A DNA stretch of 64,000 nucleotides. Origin: Trinickia fusca. GTDB taxonomy: Bacteria; Pseudomonadota; Gammaproteobacteria; Burkholderiales; Burkholderiaceae. The notes under the pieces were generated by a model. The model saw only the letters and a list, made by a program, of their open reading frames with translations, was not told where the DNA came from and searched no databases. This document shows positions 1-8,597 of the stretch, one piece after another (the stretch's first letter is position 1; every line of letters starts with the position of its first letter). The stretch is taken from the NCBI RefSeq assembly GCF_003628145.1, contig NZ_RBZV01000001.1, positions 434,001-498,000 of the forward strand, written 5' to 3'. The translations under genes and the position numbers were made by a program.

Positions 1-440
1 CGGATGACCAGGTAGTCGCCGAAACGCGGAATGGCGGGCGCCAGAGCCAACGCGCTGAACCCGGCCGCCGTTCCCGCGACGAGCTTGATCCCGACCATCG
101 TGGAGATGGCGCGCTGGTCCCGAAATCCCGCATGCGTGAGCTTCACATGCAGCTCGGCCCGCTGCCCCGGATTGAGGATCGGCACGCGCTCGCCGAGCGC
201 GGCGATACGACGAGACAGCCCTTTCTTGAGATTCGCACGCAGCCGCGCCGCTGCGTAGGCAGTCGAGGTCTCGCTATCGAGCAAGGTCGCCTCGCGCATG
301 CGCTCCGTGATTTGCGCACGCGTACGCGAACGGGGCCCCGCCATCAACCATGCCGCGACCCAGATCAACAGCACCAGCGCCAGCAGCGCAATCAGGCCCG
401 AGCCTGTGCCGCCGAGTATCGTGGAGTGGAGGTTGCTCAT
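1..440 (-). CDS. tadC: Tad pilus inner-membrane protein TadC (5' part only)
   Basis: Only the first ~146 codons are in the window; the frame starts at ATG 438-440 and runs off the left edge. The start overlaps the tadB stop (ATGA), which implies translational coupling. The visible N-terminus has one strong membrane segment at about residues 14-34 followed by a basic cytoplasmic stretch, as in TadC, and a second hydrophobic segment begins near residue 125. TadB and TadC are paralogous GspF-like platform proteins that sit in the inner membrane under the TadA ATPase. The assignment rests mainly on position after tadB and on the topology, since the GspF domain itself lies outside the window. Confidence 0.8.
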   Translation of the reverse strand, partial: MSNLHSTILGGTGSGLIALLALVLLIWVAAWLMAGPRSRTRAQITERMREATLLDSETSTAYAAARLRANLKKGLSRRIAALGERVPILNPGQRAELHVKLTHAGFRDQRAISTMVGIKLVAGTAAGFSALALAPAIPRFGDYLVI

Positions 441-1411
441 CGCGAGGTATCCAGCTTGGACAGGCGCGTGATCGTGAACAAACCGATCGCGAGCAGGACA
501 GCGGCCACAGTCAGCATCTTGTGACCGGCTCTGGTCGTAAACAGCAGCTCGATGTAGGGCCGATTGACGAGGAACAGGAATCCGGCGACGGTGAACGGCA
601 CCGCGGCGATGACCTTGGTCGTGATGCGTCCCTCCGCGGTCAGGGCTCGGCTCTTCAACCGGATATCGCGGCGTGTGCGAATGATTTCGGCCAGCGCCTC
701 GAGTGTCTCGCCGAGGCTCCCGCCGGTTTCCCGTTGCAGCAGCAAGTAGACGGTGAAGAAGGAGAAGTCCGCGATTTGGAGGCGCTCGGCGGCCTGAGTC
801 AGGACGTCCTTGATGTCCACCCCGAGTAACAGACTGTCCCCCATGACGCGAAAGGTCGAACGAACGGGCTCGTCGGCATCGTTGCCCGCCGCGTTGATGG
901 CCTGGACGACGGGAACGCCGGCTCGAACCGCGCGCACGATCAGATCGATCGCATCGGGAAACGCGCTGAGAAAGCGTGCGCGAAAGCGCGCCACGATGAA
1001 CCGGTAGCTGAATCTCGCCCCCAACAACGGGGCCGCGACATAAGCGAAGACACGCACGAGCGCGGGTGGTGCCAGCAGGCTGGCACCGACGATGGCCGCC
1101 ACGAGACCGCCGAGGGCACTCACGTAAATCAAGCGTAGTCCCGCCGCGCCGCCCACCGCACGGACGTGCGTGAGCTGTCGGTGGAACGCGGCGAGAAGTG
1201 GCCCCCGCTTGCGCTCGAGGCTCAGCAGTGCGACGCCCGCGGCCGCACGATCCGCGCGAGGGCTGCCTGCCCGCAAGGGGATGTCGTGCATGCGTTGATG
1301 GATGCGTTTGCGGGCCTGCCGATTCGCCAGCACGGGGAGCCTGGGCAACGCACCGCCTAGGGCGGCGGCCACCACGAAAGCGCCAAAGGTGACGAGATCG
1401 GTGGCGTTCAC
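437..1411 (-). CDS. tadB: Tad pilus inner-membrane platform protein TadB
   Basis: A 324-residue protein starting at GTG 1409-1411, overlapping the tadA stop by a few bases. It has an N-terminal membrane segment (about residues 6-26), two hydrophobic segments near 90-130, a cytoplasmic GspF/T2SSF-type helical domain (about 150-275, with the typical run FPDAIDLIVRAVRAG) and two C-terminal membrane segments. In Tad systems TadB and TadC form the inner-membrane platform on which the ATPase drives Flp pilus assembly. Length, topology and operon position all fit the family. It is tightly packed between tadA and tadC, so it is surely part of the same transcript. Confidence 0.93.
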   Translation of the reverse strand: MNATDLVTFGAFVVAAALGGALPRLPVLANRQARKRIHQRMHDIPLRAGSPRADRAAAGVALLSLERKRGPLLAAFHRQLTHVRAVGGAAGLRLIYVSALGGLVAAIVGASLLAPPALVRVFAYVAAPLLGARFSYRFIVARFRARFLSAFPDAIDLIVRAVRAGVPVVQAINAAGNDADEPVRSTFRVMGDSLLLGVDIKDVLTQAAERLQIADFSFFTVYLLLQRETGGSLGETLEALAEIIRTRRDIRLKSRALTAEGRITTKVIAAVPFTVAGFLFLVNRPYIELLFTTRAGHKMLTVAAVLLAIGLFTITRLSKLDTSR

Positions 1412-2769
1412 GATCGCATCGCCTCGAGCAGCGCGTCTTCGACACCGTAGTGAGCGGCGCGTGCCGCGAATGCGGGCCGCACCGAGGTCGAAGCGAACAC
1501 CCCGCTCACGTCGTCGCGAGACGCACCGGCATTCTGTTGAAACACGAACAGGTCCTGCGTGATGACGACGTCGCCCTCCATGCCGGTGATTTCCGTCACA
1601 CGGGTGACGCGGCGCATGCCGTCACGCATCCGCTCGATTTGAACGATGAGGTGTACGGCGCTCGTAATCTGGCGTCGGATCGACAACAGCTGCAGATTGG
1701 CGTTGGCCATCATGACCATGCTTTCGAGGCGGCTGATCGCATCGCGTGGCGTATTCGCGTGGACGGTCGTCATGGATCCGTCATGCCCGGTGTTCATCGC
1801 CTGCAGAACGTCGAACGCTTCGGGGCCGCGAATCTCGCCGAGAATGATGCGGTCGGGCCGCATGCGCAGCGCGTTCCTGACGAGGTCGCGCTGCGACACG
1901 CCGCCCAAACCCTCGGTGTTTTCCGGGCGTGTTTCGAGGCTCACCACATGGGGTTGCTGCAACTGCAGCTCCGCGGCATCTTCGATCGTGACGATCCGTT
2001 CATGCTCCTCGATATGCTGCGACATCGCGTTGAGCAACGTCGTCTTGCCCGAGCCGGTCCCGCCCGAAATCACGACGTTGAGCCGGCTGACGCAGGCGAG
2101 CTTGAGCACCTGCAGGATCGCGGGCGACAGGTTGCCTTGCTGCGCCATGCGCGCGAGCGTGATGTCGCGCTTGGCGAACTTGCGGATCGAGATGGTCGGC
2201 CCCCGCATCGAGATCGGCGGCAGGACGACGTTGACCCGGCTTCCGTCTGCGAGCCGCGCATCGACCATCGGCGAGCTTTCGTCGACGCGGCGACCCACCG
2301 CGGCGGCGATGCGTTGCGCGACGTTGACGACGTGCGCGTCGTCGCGAAACTTGAGGGACGTCAGTTCGAGCTTCCCCTGGCGCTCGACGTAGACCTGATC
2401 GGCACCGTTGACGAGGATGTCCGTGACGCTTTCGTCAGCCAGCAGCGGTTCGATCGGACCGACGCCGAACATGTCGTTCAGGATGGCTTCGACGATCAGG
2501 ACCTGCTCGCCCGCGGTGATCTTCAGTTGTTCGCGTTCGATGACATGCCGCGCGATTTCGTCGATGCCGGCGCGCACCTCGCTGCGCGATTTCATCAGCG
2601 CGGCAGATAGATTCATCGAGGTGAAGACCGCAGAGCGGACAGCCTCGAACTTCTCGGAGCGGATCAGCTCTTCGTGGCTATCGAGCGGCGCCGGTCCGCG
2701 CGTCGGCAGGCGGCCGGTGGAGATCGGGGCCGGTGGGGGCGCAATACGATCCTTCGTGCCGAACTTCAC
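1408..2769 (-). CDS. tadA: Tad pilus assembly ATPase TadA/CpaF
   Basis: A 453-residue secretion ATPase of the CpaF branch of the VirB11/GspE superfamily, which powers Flp pilus assembly in the cytoplasm. Walker A GGTGSGKTT is at residues 236-244, a Walker B-like segment RIILGEIRG at 307-315, and a His-containing segment TTVHANT at 334-340. The N-terminal ~60 residues are proline-rich and variable, as is common in the family. GTG 2767-2769 is used as start, with a GGGGG Shine-Dalgarno run just upstream. It begins 3 nt after the tadZ stop and overlaps tadB, within a single operon. Confidence 0.96.
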   Translation of the reverse strand: MKFGTKDRIAPPPAPISTGRLPTRGPAPLDSHEELIRSEKFEAVRSAVFTSMNLSAALMKSRSEVRAGIDEIARHVIEREQLKITAGEQVLIVEAILNDMFGVGPIEPLLADESVTDILVNGADQVYVERQGKLELTSLKFRDDAHVVNVAQRIAAAVGRRVDESSPMVDARLADGSRVNVVLPPISMRGPTISIRKFAKRDITLARMAQQGNLSPAILQVLKLACVSRLNVVISGGTGSGKTTLLNAMSQHIEEHERIVTIEDAAELQLQQPHVVSLETRPENTEGLGGVSQRDLVRNALRMRPDRIILGEIRGPEAFDVLQAMNTGHDGSMTTVHANTPRDAISRLESMVMMANANLQLLSIRRQITSAVHLIVQIERMRDGMRRVTRVTEITGMEGDVVITQDLFVFQQNAGASRDDVSGVFASTSVRPAFAARAAHYGVEDALLEAMRS

Positions 2770-2772
2770 GAT

Positions 2773-3978
2773 TTACCCCCATCGTCTGGTGAGCCGCGCG
2801 TACCAACGGGTGGCAGCTGGCGCGCCTTCCCCGGTGATGTCGCGCGCCAACGCGGCGACCTGGCTCAGGAAGCCGCCATCGCGTGCGGTGCCGATGGGCT
2901 CGCCGAGGTTCTCCGCGAGCGCGAGCGCCTTGGGTGCATAAGGCAGCTCGTGCGCGATCGTGCGACCGAACACCTGCTCGAAATCGGCGGGCTCGACCCG
3001 GCCGTCCACGGGCTCGAGCGGATTGTTGAGCAGGACCGAGGTGACGCGCTCGCCGGCCAGCTCCTGAGTCAGCCGAATCAGGCGCGCACATTCGCGTGCG
3101 GCATGCACCGACCGATCGGAGACGAGGTAGACGAAATTCGAGGCGTCGAGCGCTTCTTCCGTGACCCGACCCGCGACACGCGGGACATCGAGCAGGATGT
3201 AGTGAAAGTCCTGCTTGAGCGCATCGACGAGCTCACCGACCGCGCCGGCCCGGGGCGACGGATCGGTCCCATAGGGGAGCTCCGCCGATAGCAGAAAGAG
3301 GCGGTCCGTCTTGGTCACGAGCGCGCGGTCGATGAACGAGGCATCCGGGCGTCGGGGCAGTTGCAGCAGTTCGGTCAACCCGTTGTTGCTCGAGATGCCG
3401 AGCTGCGCACCGGCCGCACCGCCGTTCAGGTTCAGGTCGACATACGCAATGCGGCGACGCGTCTCGCTCGACAGATGACGGGCCAGGCATACCGCAATGG
3501 TGGTGACGCCCACGCCGCCGCGCGCGCCGATGAAACTGAGCACTTTGCCGGTGCGCACTTGAAGCACCGGCTCGTTCGACGCCAGCGAGCGGCGCAACAG
3601 GTCGACGGTCAGCGGCTTGACGAGATAGTCCTGCACACCGATCCGAAGCAGATTGCGAAAGAGCCCGACGTCGTTTTTATCCCCGATCGCGACGACCTTG
3701 ATCGAGGGCTCGCAGACCTGGGAAAGGCGCGTGAGGTCCGAGAGCGGCATGGTCAGATGGGACACGTCGACGATCAACTGCTTGGGTGAGCGCTCGACTT
3801 GTTGCAGCAGGCGGATCGTGTCTTCGAACGTGCCCAGTTGCAGATGAGCGTTCGAGAGGCCCTGGTCCCGCAACAGATTGCCGATCACGTCGCGGCTGCC
3901 TGGGTCGGAGACGATCGCGACGAAGTCCGCCGTTTTGACGGAGTCGGGTTTGCCGGAAAACGATGTCGCGACTTTCAT
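2773..3978 (-). CDS. tadZ: Tad pilus localisation protein TadZ/CpaE (MinD/ParA-like)
   Basis: A 401-residue protein with two parts. The N-terminal half (about residues 15-130) is receiver-like, with an Asp at 71 and a Lys-Pro pair at 121-122. The C-terminal half is a MinD/ParA-type ATPase domain, with a deviant P-loop GARGGVGVTT at residues 151-160. The usual P-loop lysines are missing, as is typical of CpaE/TadZ proteins. The family positions the Tad machine in the cell, often at a pole. The start is ATG 3976-3978, 27 nt after the cpaD-like gene. Whether ATP is bound is uncertain because of the missing lysines. Confidence 0.92.
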   Translation of the reverse strand: MKVATSFSGKPDSVKTADFVAIVSDPGSRDVIGNLLRDQGLSNAHLQLGTFEDTIRLLQQVERSPKQLIVDVSHLTMPLSDLTRLSQVCEPSIKVVAIGDKNDVGLFRNLLRIGVQDYLVKPLTVDLLRRSLASNEPVLQVRTGKVLSFIGARGGVGVTTIAVCLARHLSSETRRRIAYVDLNLNGGAAGAQLGISSNNGLTELLQLPRRPDASFIDRALVTKTDRLFLLSAELPYGTDPSPRAGAVGELVDALKQDFHYILLDVPRVAGRVTEEALDASNFVYLVSDRSVHAARECARLIRLTQELAGERVTSVLLNNPLEPVDGRVEPADFEQVFGRTIAHELPYAPKALALAENLGEPIGTARDGGFLSQVAALARDITGEGAPAATRWYARLTRRWG

Positions 3979-4005
3979 GATGGTCGGGCTCCGAGCATGC
4001 GCGGG

Positions 4006-4395
4006 TCAGTGACCGGTTCGCGTTGTCGTCGAGGTGGGGGTGACCGGTTGCTTGAGGCGGTCTTCTTCGAGGCGTCGTACGGCCGATGTCGCGACGTTGG
4101 CGTCCGCACCCGCATACGGCAGCGGTGCGACGAGATCCTCGGGGCGCGCGAGCATGGCGGCCAAATTCTTGTACGTCGCGCAGCCGAACGCGACGCCGGG
4201 GCGGCGATAGCCTGCGTCCACGAGGGCCGGGGGCTCGACGAGCGTCGCGCAATCGGGCGGCACGGCCCGCCCGTCTTCGAATCGGATCACCGACGCATCG
4301 GGAAGATTGAGCGGCGGCTTGGTCAAACAGCCGCTCAACGCGAGCGGGATCAGCGACGCGAGCGTAGCGGTCAGGGCGCAAGCGCGAAGGGACAT
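4006..4395 (-). CDS. cpaD: CpaD-like Tad pilus lipoprotein (short form)
   Basis: A 129-residue predicted outer-membrane lipoprotein. I place the start at ATG 4393-4395 because a GAGGAG Shine-Dalgarno sequence lies about 8 nt upstream and the N-terminus then reads as a lipoprotein signal ending in LALSGC. The segment FGCATYKNLAAMLARPEDLV is the hallmark of CpaD, in which a Cys-Ala-Thr triplet precedes an asparagine-leucine stretch. The protein is clearly shorter than typical alphaproteobacterial CpaD. It lies between the secretin and tadZ genes, and CpaD-type proteins are thought to help the secretin at the outer membrane. The exact role here is inferred from family and position. Confidence 0.8.
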   Translation of the reverse strand: MSLRACALTATLASLIPLALSGCLTKPPLNLPDASVIRFEDGRAVPPDCATLVEPPALVDAGYRRPGVAFGCATYKNLAAMLARPEDLVAPLPYAGADANVATSAVRRLEEDRLKQPVTPTSTTTRTGH

Positions 4396-4420
4396 GGGCG
4401 GCGCTCCTCGTCGATGGGGA

Positions 4421-5797
4421 TCAATAAACGAATCCGGCCGGGCCGGCGAGCCGCGGCATGTCGCCGGCAAGCGGATCGAGACCGAATTCGTGTTGCAGAA
4501 CGAACTCCAGGTCGCTGCTCGGTTTCGTGACCGTGTCGATCGCCTGGCTCAGCTGTCCGGGGTTCGCCGGCTGCACGATATAGGGCGTGACGATGACGAC
4601 GACTTCCGACTTGTCGTCGAGAAAGTTCTTCGAGGAAAAGAGCCGCCCGATGACCGGCAGCCTGCCCAAGCCCGGCAACTGGGACACCACATCGCTCGTC
4701 TGGCTTTGCAGCAGCCCGCCGATCGCGAAGCTTTGTCCGCTGGACAGCTCGACCGTCGTTTCGACGCGGCGCACCGTGAGCGCGGGGACCTTCACGCCGG
4801 CCGTGGTGACGCTGTTGCTCGGGTCGAGCTCGCTGACCTCGGGGCGCACCTTGAGGCTGATCCGGTTGTCGGCCAGGACGGTCGGGGTGAAGTCGAGCGA
4901 CACGCCGAAAGGCTTGTATTCGATCGTGATCGCGCCGGTCGTGTCCTGCGCGACGGGGATCGGAATCTCGCCGCCGGCCAGAAAGCTGGCGGTCTCGCCC
5001 GACATCGCCGTGAGGTTCGGCTCGGCGAGCGTGGTCGTGAGGCCTTCCTGATCGAGCGCGTCGAGCACGACGTCGATGGACCATTTGGAGGTATGGAAGC
5101 CGCCCTGTACGGAAAAGGCGCCAGTCGACGAGAGGTTGAAGAGATTCGTGGTCGGATCGAGCAGTTGCCGGCCGTTGAACAGTCCACCCATGAAATTGCC
5201 GACGTGACCGAGCGAGCTCCAATTGATGCCGAGCTGCTGCGTGACGTTGCGATCGACCTCCGTCACGCGCACGCGCAGATTGACCTGGAGCGGGCGCGAC
5301 AGGGTCAAGCGATTGACGAGCGTTTCCTGATCGTGCAGGTAAGGCTTGAGCGATTGCACCACCGCATCGGCATCGGCCGCGCTCGGGACGCGTCCCTCCA
5401 CCATCAGCGAGCCCGGCGCACTGGTGACGGTGAGCTTGAGTTGGGGAAAGCGGGCATCGATGATGCGCTGGAGCGATTGCGTGTCGAGGTTCACGGCGAC
5501 GGTTTCTTGCAGGATCGGGCGGTTGTCCTTGCCCAGTGCCATCAGCGTCGTCGTGCCGGCCTTCTTGCCGAGCACGAGAATCGTTCGTGGCGTCGGAACG
5601 TGCACGTCCGCTACGCTCGGGTCGGCGACGAATACCGTCGTGGCCGGCTCGGGCAGTTGCACCAACTTGCCGCTGCCGCTGGCGACAGCCAGGACGCCCG
5701 CGACGGGCTCGGCGGCTGTCTCCTGGATCGGCATGCCGCCGAGCAGGAGCGCCCAGATGCAGCAGGAGCGAACGATCGAACCAGCCATGCTCACCAT
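4421..5797 (-). CDS. rcpA: Tad pilus outer-membrane secretin RcpA/CpaC
   Basis: A 458-residue secretin that forms the outer-membrane pore through which the Flp pilus passes. It has a Sec signal peptide (about residues 1-29), an N-terminal pilus-secretin domain (about 40-110), a BON-like region, and a C-terminal secretin domain (about 190-415) ending in the conserved VVVIVTPYIV. ATG 5795-5797 is preceded by GAGGAG; a second in-frame ATG three codons later is also possible. The gene lies 47 nt downstream of rcpC and 25 nt upstream of the cpaD-like gene, the normal Tad order. Confidence 0.94.
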   Translation of the reverse strand: MVSMAGSIVRSCCIWALLLGGMPIQETAAEPVAGVLAVASGSGKLVQLPEPATTVFVADPSVADVHVPTPRTILVLGKKAGTTTLMALGKDNRPILQETVAVNLDTQSLQRIIDARFPQLKLTVTSAPGSLMVEGRVPSAADADAVVQSLKPYLHDQETLVNRLTLSRPLQVNLRVRVTEVDRNVTQQLGINWSSLGHVGNFMGGLFNGRQLLDPTTNLFNLSSTGAFSVQGGFHTSKWSIDVVLDALDQEGLTTTLAEPNLTAMSGETASFLAGGEIPIPVAQDTTGAITIEYKPFGVSLDFTPTVLADNRISLKVRPEVSELDPSNSVTTAGVKVPALTVRRVETTVELSSGQSFAIGGLLQSQTSDVVSQLPGLGRLPVIGRLFSSKNFLDDKSEVVVIVTPYIVQPANPGQLSQAIDTVTKPSSDLEFVLQHEFGLDPLAGDMPRLAGPAGFVY

Positions 5798-5844
5798 CTG
5801 ACTCCTCGCTCAAGGAAGGTGACGCGGTCTCAGTCTTCCGGCTT

Positions 5845-6840
5845 CTAGCGTTTCGTTGAGGCAGGGGCCTCGGCCGCCACCGTCGCCGCGCTGTCGCCAG
5901 ACGACACGGAGGGCAGCGGCGGCAAACCCGGCATGCCGATGCTGGCCGACGTGTCGCCTTGGTCGACCTTCGAACCGCGATAGATGACGACAGGCTGCGC
6001 TTCGTCTCCGACAGCATTGCCGACCGGCGCGGTCGCGCCGCGCGGCACAGACGTTCTAAGCGCGCGCGACACATCGCCTGCCCACACCGGCGGCGCGTTG
6101 GTCTCGAGTTCGCCTGCCGCCGTCTGGTCCTGGCGGTCGTTCGTGGCGAAGCTGCGCAGGGCGAGGGACAGCGCACCTAAATGCGTTGCCACTGCGACGA
6201 CCTGGGCCGTATGGGGCGAGACTTCCAATGTGATCGTGCGTGCATGGGAAGCGGGGTCGTTGTTACCGGCCGCCTTGCCTCGCTGCAGTGTCGACCCGAC
6301 CGCCAGTACGCGGACCCGCTGGGCAATCGTCTCCGACTCGACGGCGTGCTCGGTTGGGGCAGGGGTATCGCGTGTACCGCTCAATTGCTGCGTGAGCAGC
6401 ACATCGACGTAGTCGCCGGGCTGGATCAACCCGGCGTTGCCGGATACTTCGTCGATGGCGACCGAGATCGCGCGCATGCCGGGGTTCAGCGCCGCGGCGA
6501 GAAAGTCGGGTGCGTCCGCGGGAATCACGTCGGCGGTGCGAAGCAACGCGCCCTCGCTCACGGCTTTGCGCAGGAGGGCGCCCTTGAGGTCGCTGCCGCC
6601 GCTTGGGCCGATGGTGAGCACGTCGGACGGGACCTGCCCATGCGGCACGTTTTGCCACTTCAGGTCGCTCGCACGCAACAACAGCCCTTGCGGCAGATTC
6701 GCGGCCGCAACGGGGACGCGGTCATAGACGGTCGCGGCGGGCGGCTTCGGTGTCGATGCGGCGACATAAAGCACGCGCACGACGAGCGCCGCGATGATGG
6801 CGCTGATCAGCAGCAGGGCGATTCTCAGTGCGTTCGGCAT
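5845..6840 (-). CDS. rcpC: Tad pilus assembly protein RcpC/CpaB
   Basis: A 331-residue protein starting at ATG 6838-6840. The frame stays open further upstream, but that part overlaps tadV and lacks the family N-terminus, so I reject it. The N-terminus is a single membrane anchor (about residues 5-27), followed by a SAF domain (about 40-105) and the RcpC/CpaB domain (about 120-260), including the run LIQPGDYVDVLLTQQ. CpaB is a periplasmic protein attached to the inner membrane that is thought to work with the secretin and perhaps touch peptidoglycan. No strong Shine-Dalgarno is visible. The C-terminal ~80 residues are low-complexity and variable. Confidence 0.92.
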   Translation of the reverse strand: MPNALRIALLLISAIIAALVVRVLYVAASTPKPPAATVYDRVPVAAANLPQGLLLRASDLKWQNVPHGQVPSDVLTIGPSGGSDLKGALLRKAVSEGALLRTADVIPADAPDFLAAALNPGMRAISVAIDEVSGNAGLIQPGDYVDVLLTQQLSGTRDTPAPTEHAVESETIAQRVRVLAVGSTLQRGKAAGNNDPASHARTITLEVSPHTAQVVAVATHLGALSLALRSFATNDRQDQTAAGELETNAPPVWAGDVSRALRTSVPRGATAPVGNAVGDEAQPVVIYRGSKVDQGDTSASIGMPGLPPLPSVSSGDSAATVAAEAPASTKR

Positions 6841-6859
6841 GGCGGCGACCGGAGAGTGT

Positions 6860-7333
6860 TCATAACACGGGGGCCGGCGCGGGCGCGGCGAACGATGCCC
6901 AGACCGCCGCGGTGCCGGCCAGTGCAAGTGCAATTCCATAGGGGACTTCGCCTGCCCGGGATGGCCGGACGAGCAGCGTGTGGCGGTGTGCCAGGACAGC
7001 CAGGGCGAGGACGAATCCACCCACACCGGTCAGCAACAATGCCGAAACGGCAAAGGATGGGCCCGCCCAAAGAAAAACGGCGGCTGCAAGCTTGGCGTCG
7101 CCTGCGCCGATCCAGCCCAGACGGAACATCAGGGCCGACAACACGAAAGCGAGTGCGGCCGTGGCCAGATGCTGCGCGAACGAAACCAGGCTCGTGTGGG
7201 CGAGCGGCGCCGCAACGACGTACAGCACGACGACGGCCACCACGAATGGATTGGGCAGCCGCCTGAAGCGCAGATCGTATGCTGCGAGCAATACGAAGAC
7301 GAGCGAAGTCGCCAACTGCACCAGGTGAAGCAT
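6860..7333 (-). CDS. tadV: Prepilin peptidase TadV/CpaA
   Basis: A 157-residue polytopic aspartic peptidase of the A24 family that cleaves the Flp prepilin leader on the cytoplasmic side of the inner membrane. The two catalytic aspartates are visible as D20 (in YDLRFRRLPN) and D79 (in GAGDAKL), at the expected positions for the short TadV/CpaA form, which lacks the N-methylation domain. It has about four to six hydrophobic segments. The start at ATG 7331-7333 has a GGGAGG Shine-Dalgarno sequence 6 nt upstream. It follows flp by about 100 nt. Confidence 0.95.
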   Translation of the reverse strand: MLHLVQLATSLVFVLLAAYDLRFRRLPNPFVVAVVVLYVVAAPLAHTSLVSFAQHLATAALAFVLSALMFRLGWIGAGDAKLAAAVFLWAGPSFAVSALLLTGVGGFVLALAVLAHRHTLLVRPSRAGEVPYGIALALAGTAAVWASFAAPAPAPVL

Positions 7334-7364
7334 GGAATGCCTCCCGTGAGCAGCACGCTGCCGC

Positions 7365-7380
7365 GGGACATCGCTGTCCC
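7365..7380. other. Small stem-loop between flp and tadV
   Basis: GGGACA-TCGC-TGTCCC forms a 6-bp stem with a 4-nt loop, 56 nt after the flp stop. There is no U-tract, so it is not a classic terminator. A weak hairpin here could stabilise or partly attenuate the transcript so that the abundant pilin outnumbers the assembly proteins; that role is inference. Confidence 0.35.
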
Positions 7381-7436
7381 TTACGGATTCGCTTCGCCCT
7401 TCGGCGACGTGCGCAGCAAGGATTGCAGCGGTACGT

Positions 7437-7619
7437 TCAAATCAATCCGGCGATTTTCGTCATCAAGCTCGTGAATATCGATGGAAGGCCGCTGCTCGTG
7501 CTGCTGAGAATGGTGCCGACTGCAGCAACCGCGACCACCACGATACCCGCGAGCACAGCGTATTCCAGCGCGCTGACGCCGCGTTCATCACGAGCCAAAG
7601 CCTTCAGAAATTTCAGCAT
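7437..7619 (-). CDS. flp: Flp/Fap-type major pilin
   Basis: A 60-residue Flp prepilin. ATG 7617-7619 is chosen over the upstream in-frame start because AGGGAGAGG lies just upstream and the leader then has the typical length. The prepilin peptidase site is G14|V15 in DERG|VSALEYAVLAG, with Glu at +5 and Tyr at +6 of the mature pilin as in the Flp signature. A single hydrophobic helix follows. The mature pilin is about 46 residues and is processed by the adjacent TadV. It is the first gene of the Tad operon and has its own good promoter. Confidence 0.96.
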   Translation of the reverse strand: MLKFLKALARDERGVSALEYAVLAGIVVVAVAAVGTILSSTSSGLPSIFTSLMTKIAGLI

Positions 7620-7700
7620 GAGCCTCTCCCTGATATGCAATGAGCACCGATGTCGAGCCTTCGCCAATCATCTCGGATCGGACGGATTCCTTGTCTGATG

Positions 7701-7741
7701 ATTCGCCGTTCATTTATAGGCGAATGGGAATTTCTTTTCAA
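7701..7741 (-). promoter_or_regulatory. Predicted sigma70-like promoter of flp with overlapping inverted repeat
   Basis: Read on the minus strand, -35 TTGAAA (7736-7741) and -10 TATAAA (7713-7718) are separated by exactly 17 bp, each matching the consensus at five of six positions. Transcription would begin near 7706, leaving a leader of about 87 nt before flp. An inverted repeat ATTCGCC...GGCGAAT (7701-7707 and 7719-7725) brackets the -10 element, the position expected for a repressor operator. The element pair is seen directly; promoter activity and the operator role are inferred. Confidence 0.65.
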
Positions 7742-7831
7742 ATGCAATGGCAGACGACGCGCTGCAATATGCATACCGAGCGGGTAACGTGTTGAAGGGG
7801 GCAGAACGCTGGCGGGGAGGGCGTGCGCGCT

Positions 7832-8554
7832 TTACTGGCCCTGCACGTTCAGGCCCAGTTTGTAGCCGATTCCGCGCATGGTCACGATCGTGCTTCGTGT
7901 ACGTGTCGCTTCGTTACCATGCATCTTGCGGCGCAGTCGTGCCACCAGGACATCGACGCTTCGCTCGTTGCTTTCCTTCTCCCCGGATTGACTGACGACC
8001 TCACTGAGATAGGCTCGCGTCAGTGGCCGGCCACGCGCTTGCACCAGCGCGGCGAGCAGGTCGAATTCGCCACGGGTCAGGGGGACCGCCTGCATGGCGC
8101 GGTCCATCAATTCGCGCCGCACCAGATCGACGGTCCATTCGCCGAAACCGAGCAGCGTCTGATGCGAAGCCGCTCGACCGGCCGCGCGCCGGCGCAGCAC
8201 CGTACGCACCCGTGCCAGCGCCTCACGCAGCGAAAACGGCTTCACGAGGTAATCGTCGCCGCCCATTTCCAGCGCGACGATACGGTCGGTTTCATCCAAT
8301 CGGCAGGTGAGGAAGATCAGCGCAACCGAGCTGTTGCCGAGAATGTCGCGAGCCAGCTGCATGCTGTCGCAGTCCGGTAAGCCGATGTTCAGAAAGACCA
8401 GGCCGATCGCGTAGCGTTGCAGCTGTCTGCGGCAAGCTGCCCCACAGTCGGCTTCCAATACCCGAAATCCAGCGTCTTGCAGGTACGTTGCCAATGCGCC
8501 GCGCATAACGGGATCGTCTTCCACGATCAGCAGTTGCTCGCGAGAGTCGAGCAC
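7832..8554 (-). CDS. OmpR-family response regulator with Asn at the phosphoacceptor site
   Basis: A 240-residue two-domain regulator with an N-terminal receiver (about residues 7-117) and a C-terminal winged-helix DNA-binding domain (about 135-235). The receiver keeps the acidic pair D13/D14, T83 and K105, but the usual Asp in the LDIGLPD-type loop is Asn56 (FLNIGLPD), so normal aspartyl phosphorylation is not expected. The start is GTG 8552-8554, with AAGGGGG upstream. No sensor kinase is adjacent. It lies upstream of flp on the same strand (212-nt gap) and diverges from the fascin-like gene, so either is a candidate target. It may act as a constitutive or phosphorylation-independent regulator. 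Confidence 0.9.
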   Translation of the reverse strand: MLDSREQLLIVEDDPVMRGALATYLQDAGFRVLEADCGAACRRQLQRYAIGLVFLNIGLPDCDSMQLARDILGNSSVALIFLTCRLDETDRIVALEMGGDDYLVKPFSLREALARVRTVLRRRAAGRAASHQTLLGFGEWTVDLVRRELMDRAMQAVPLTRGEFDLLAALVQARGRPLTRAYLSEVVSQSGEKESNERSVDVLVARLRRKMHGNEATRTRSTIVTMRGIGYKLGLNVQGQ

Positions 8555-8597
8555 GACGTACCCCCTTCGATGAGCGTGCCATGACGAAGCGAAAATT

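Noticed and set aside
5845-7026. Longer RcpC/CpaB reading frame starting at 7026
   Set aside because: The extra 62 residues overlap tadV, are not CpaB-like, and the family membrane anchor begins right at ATG 6840.
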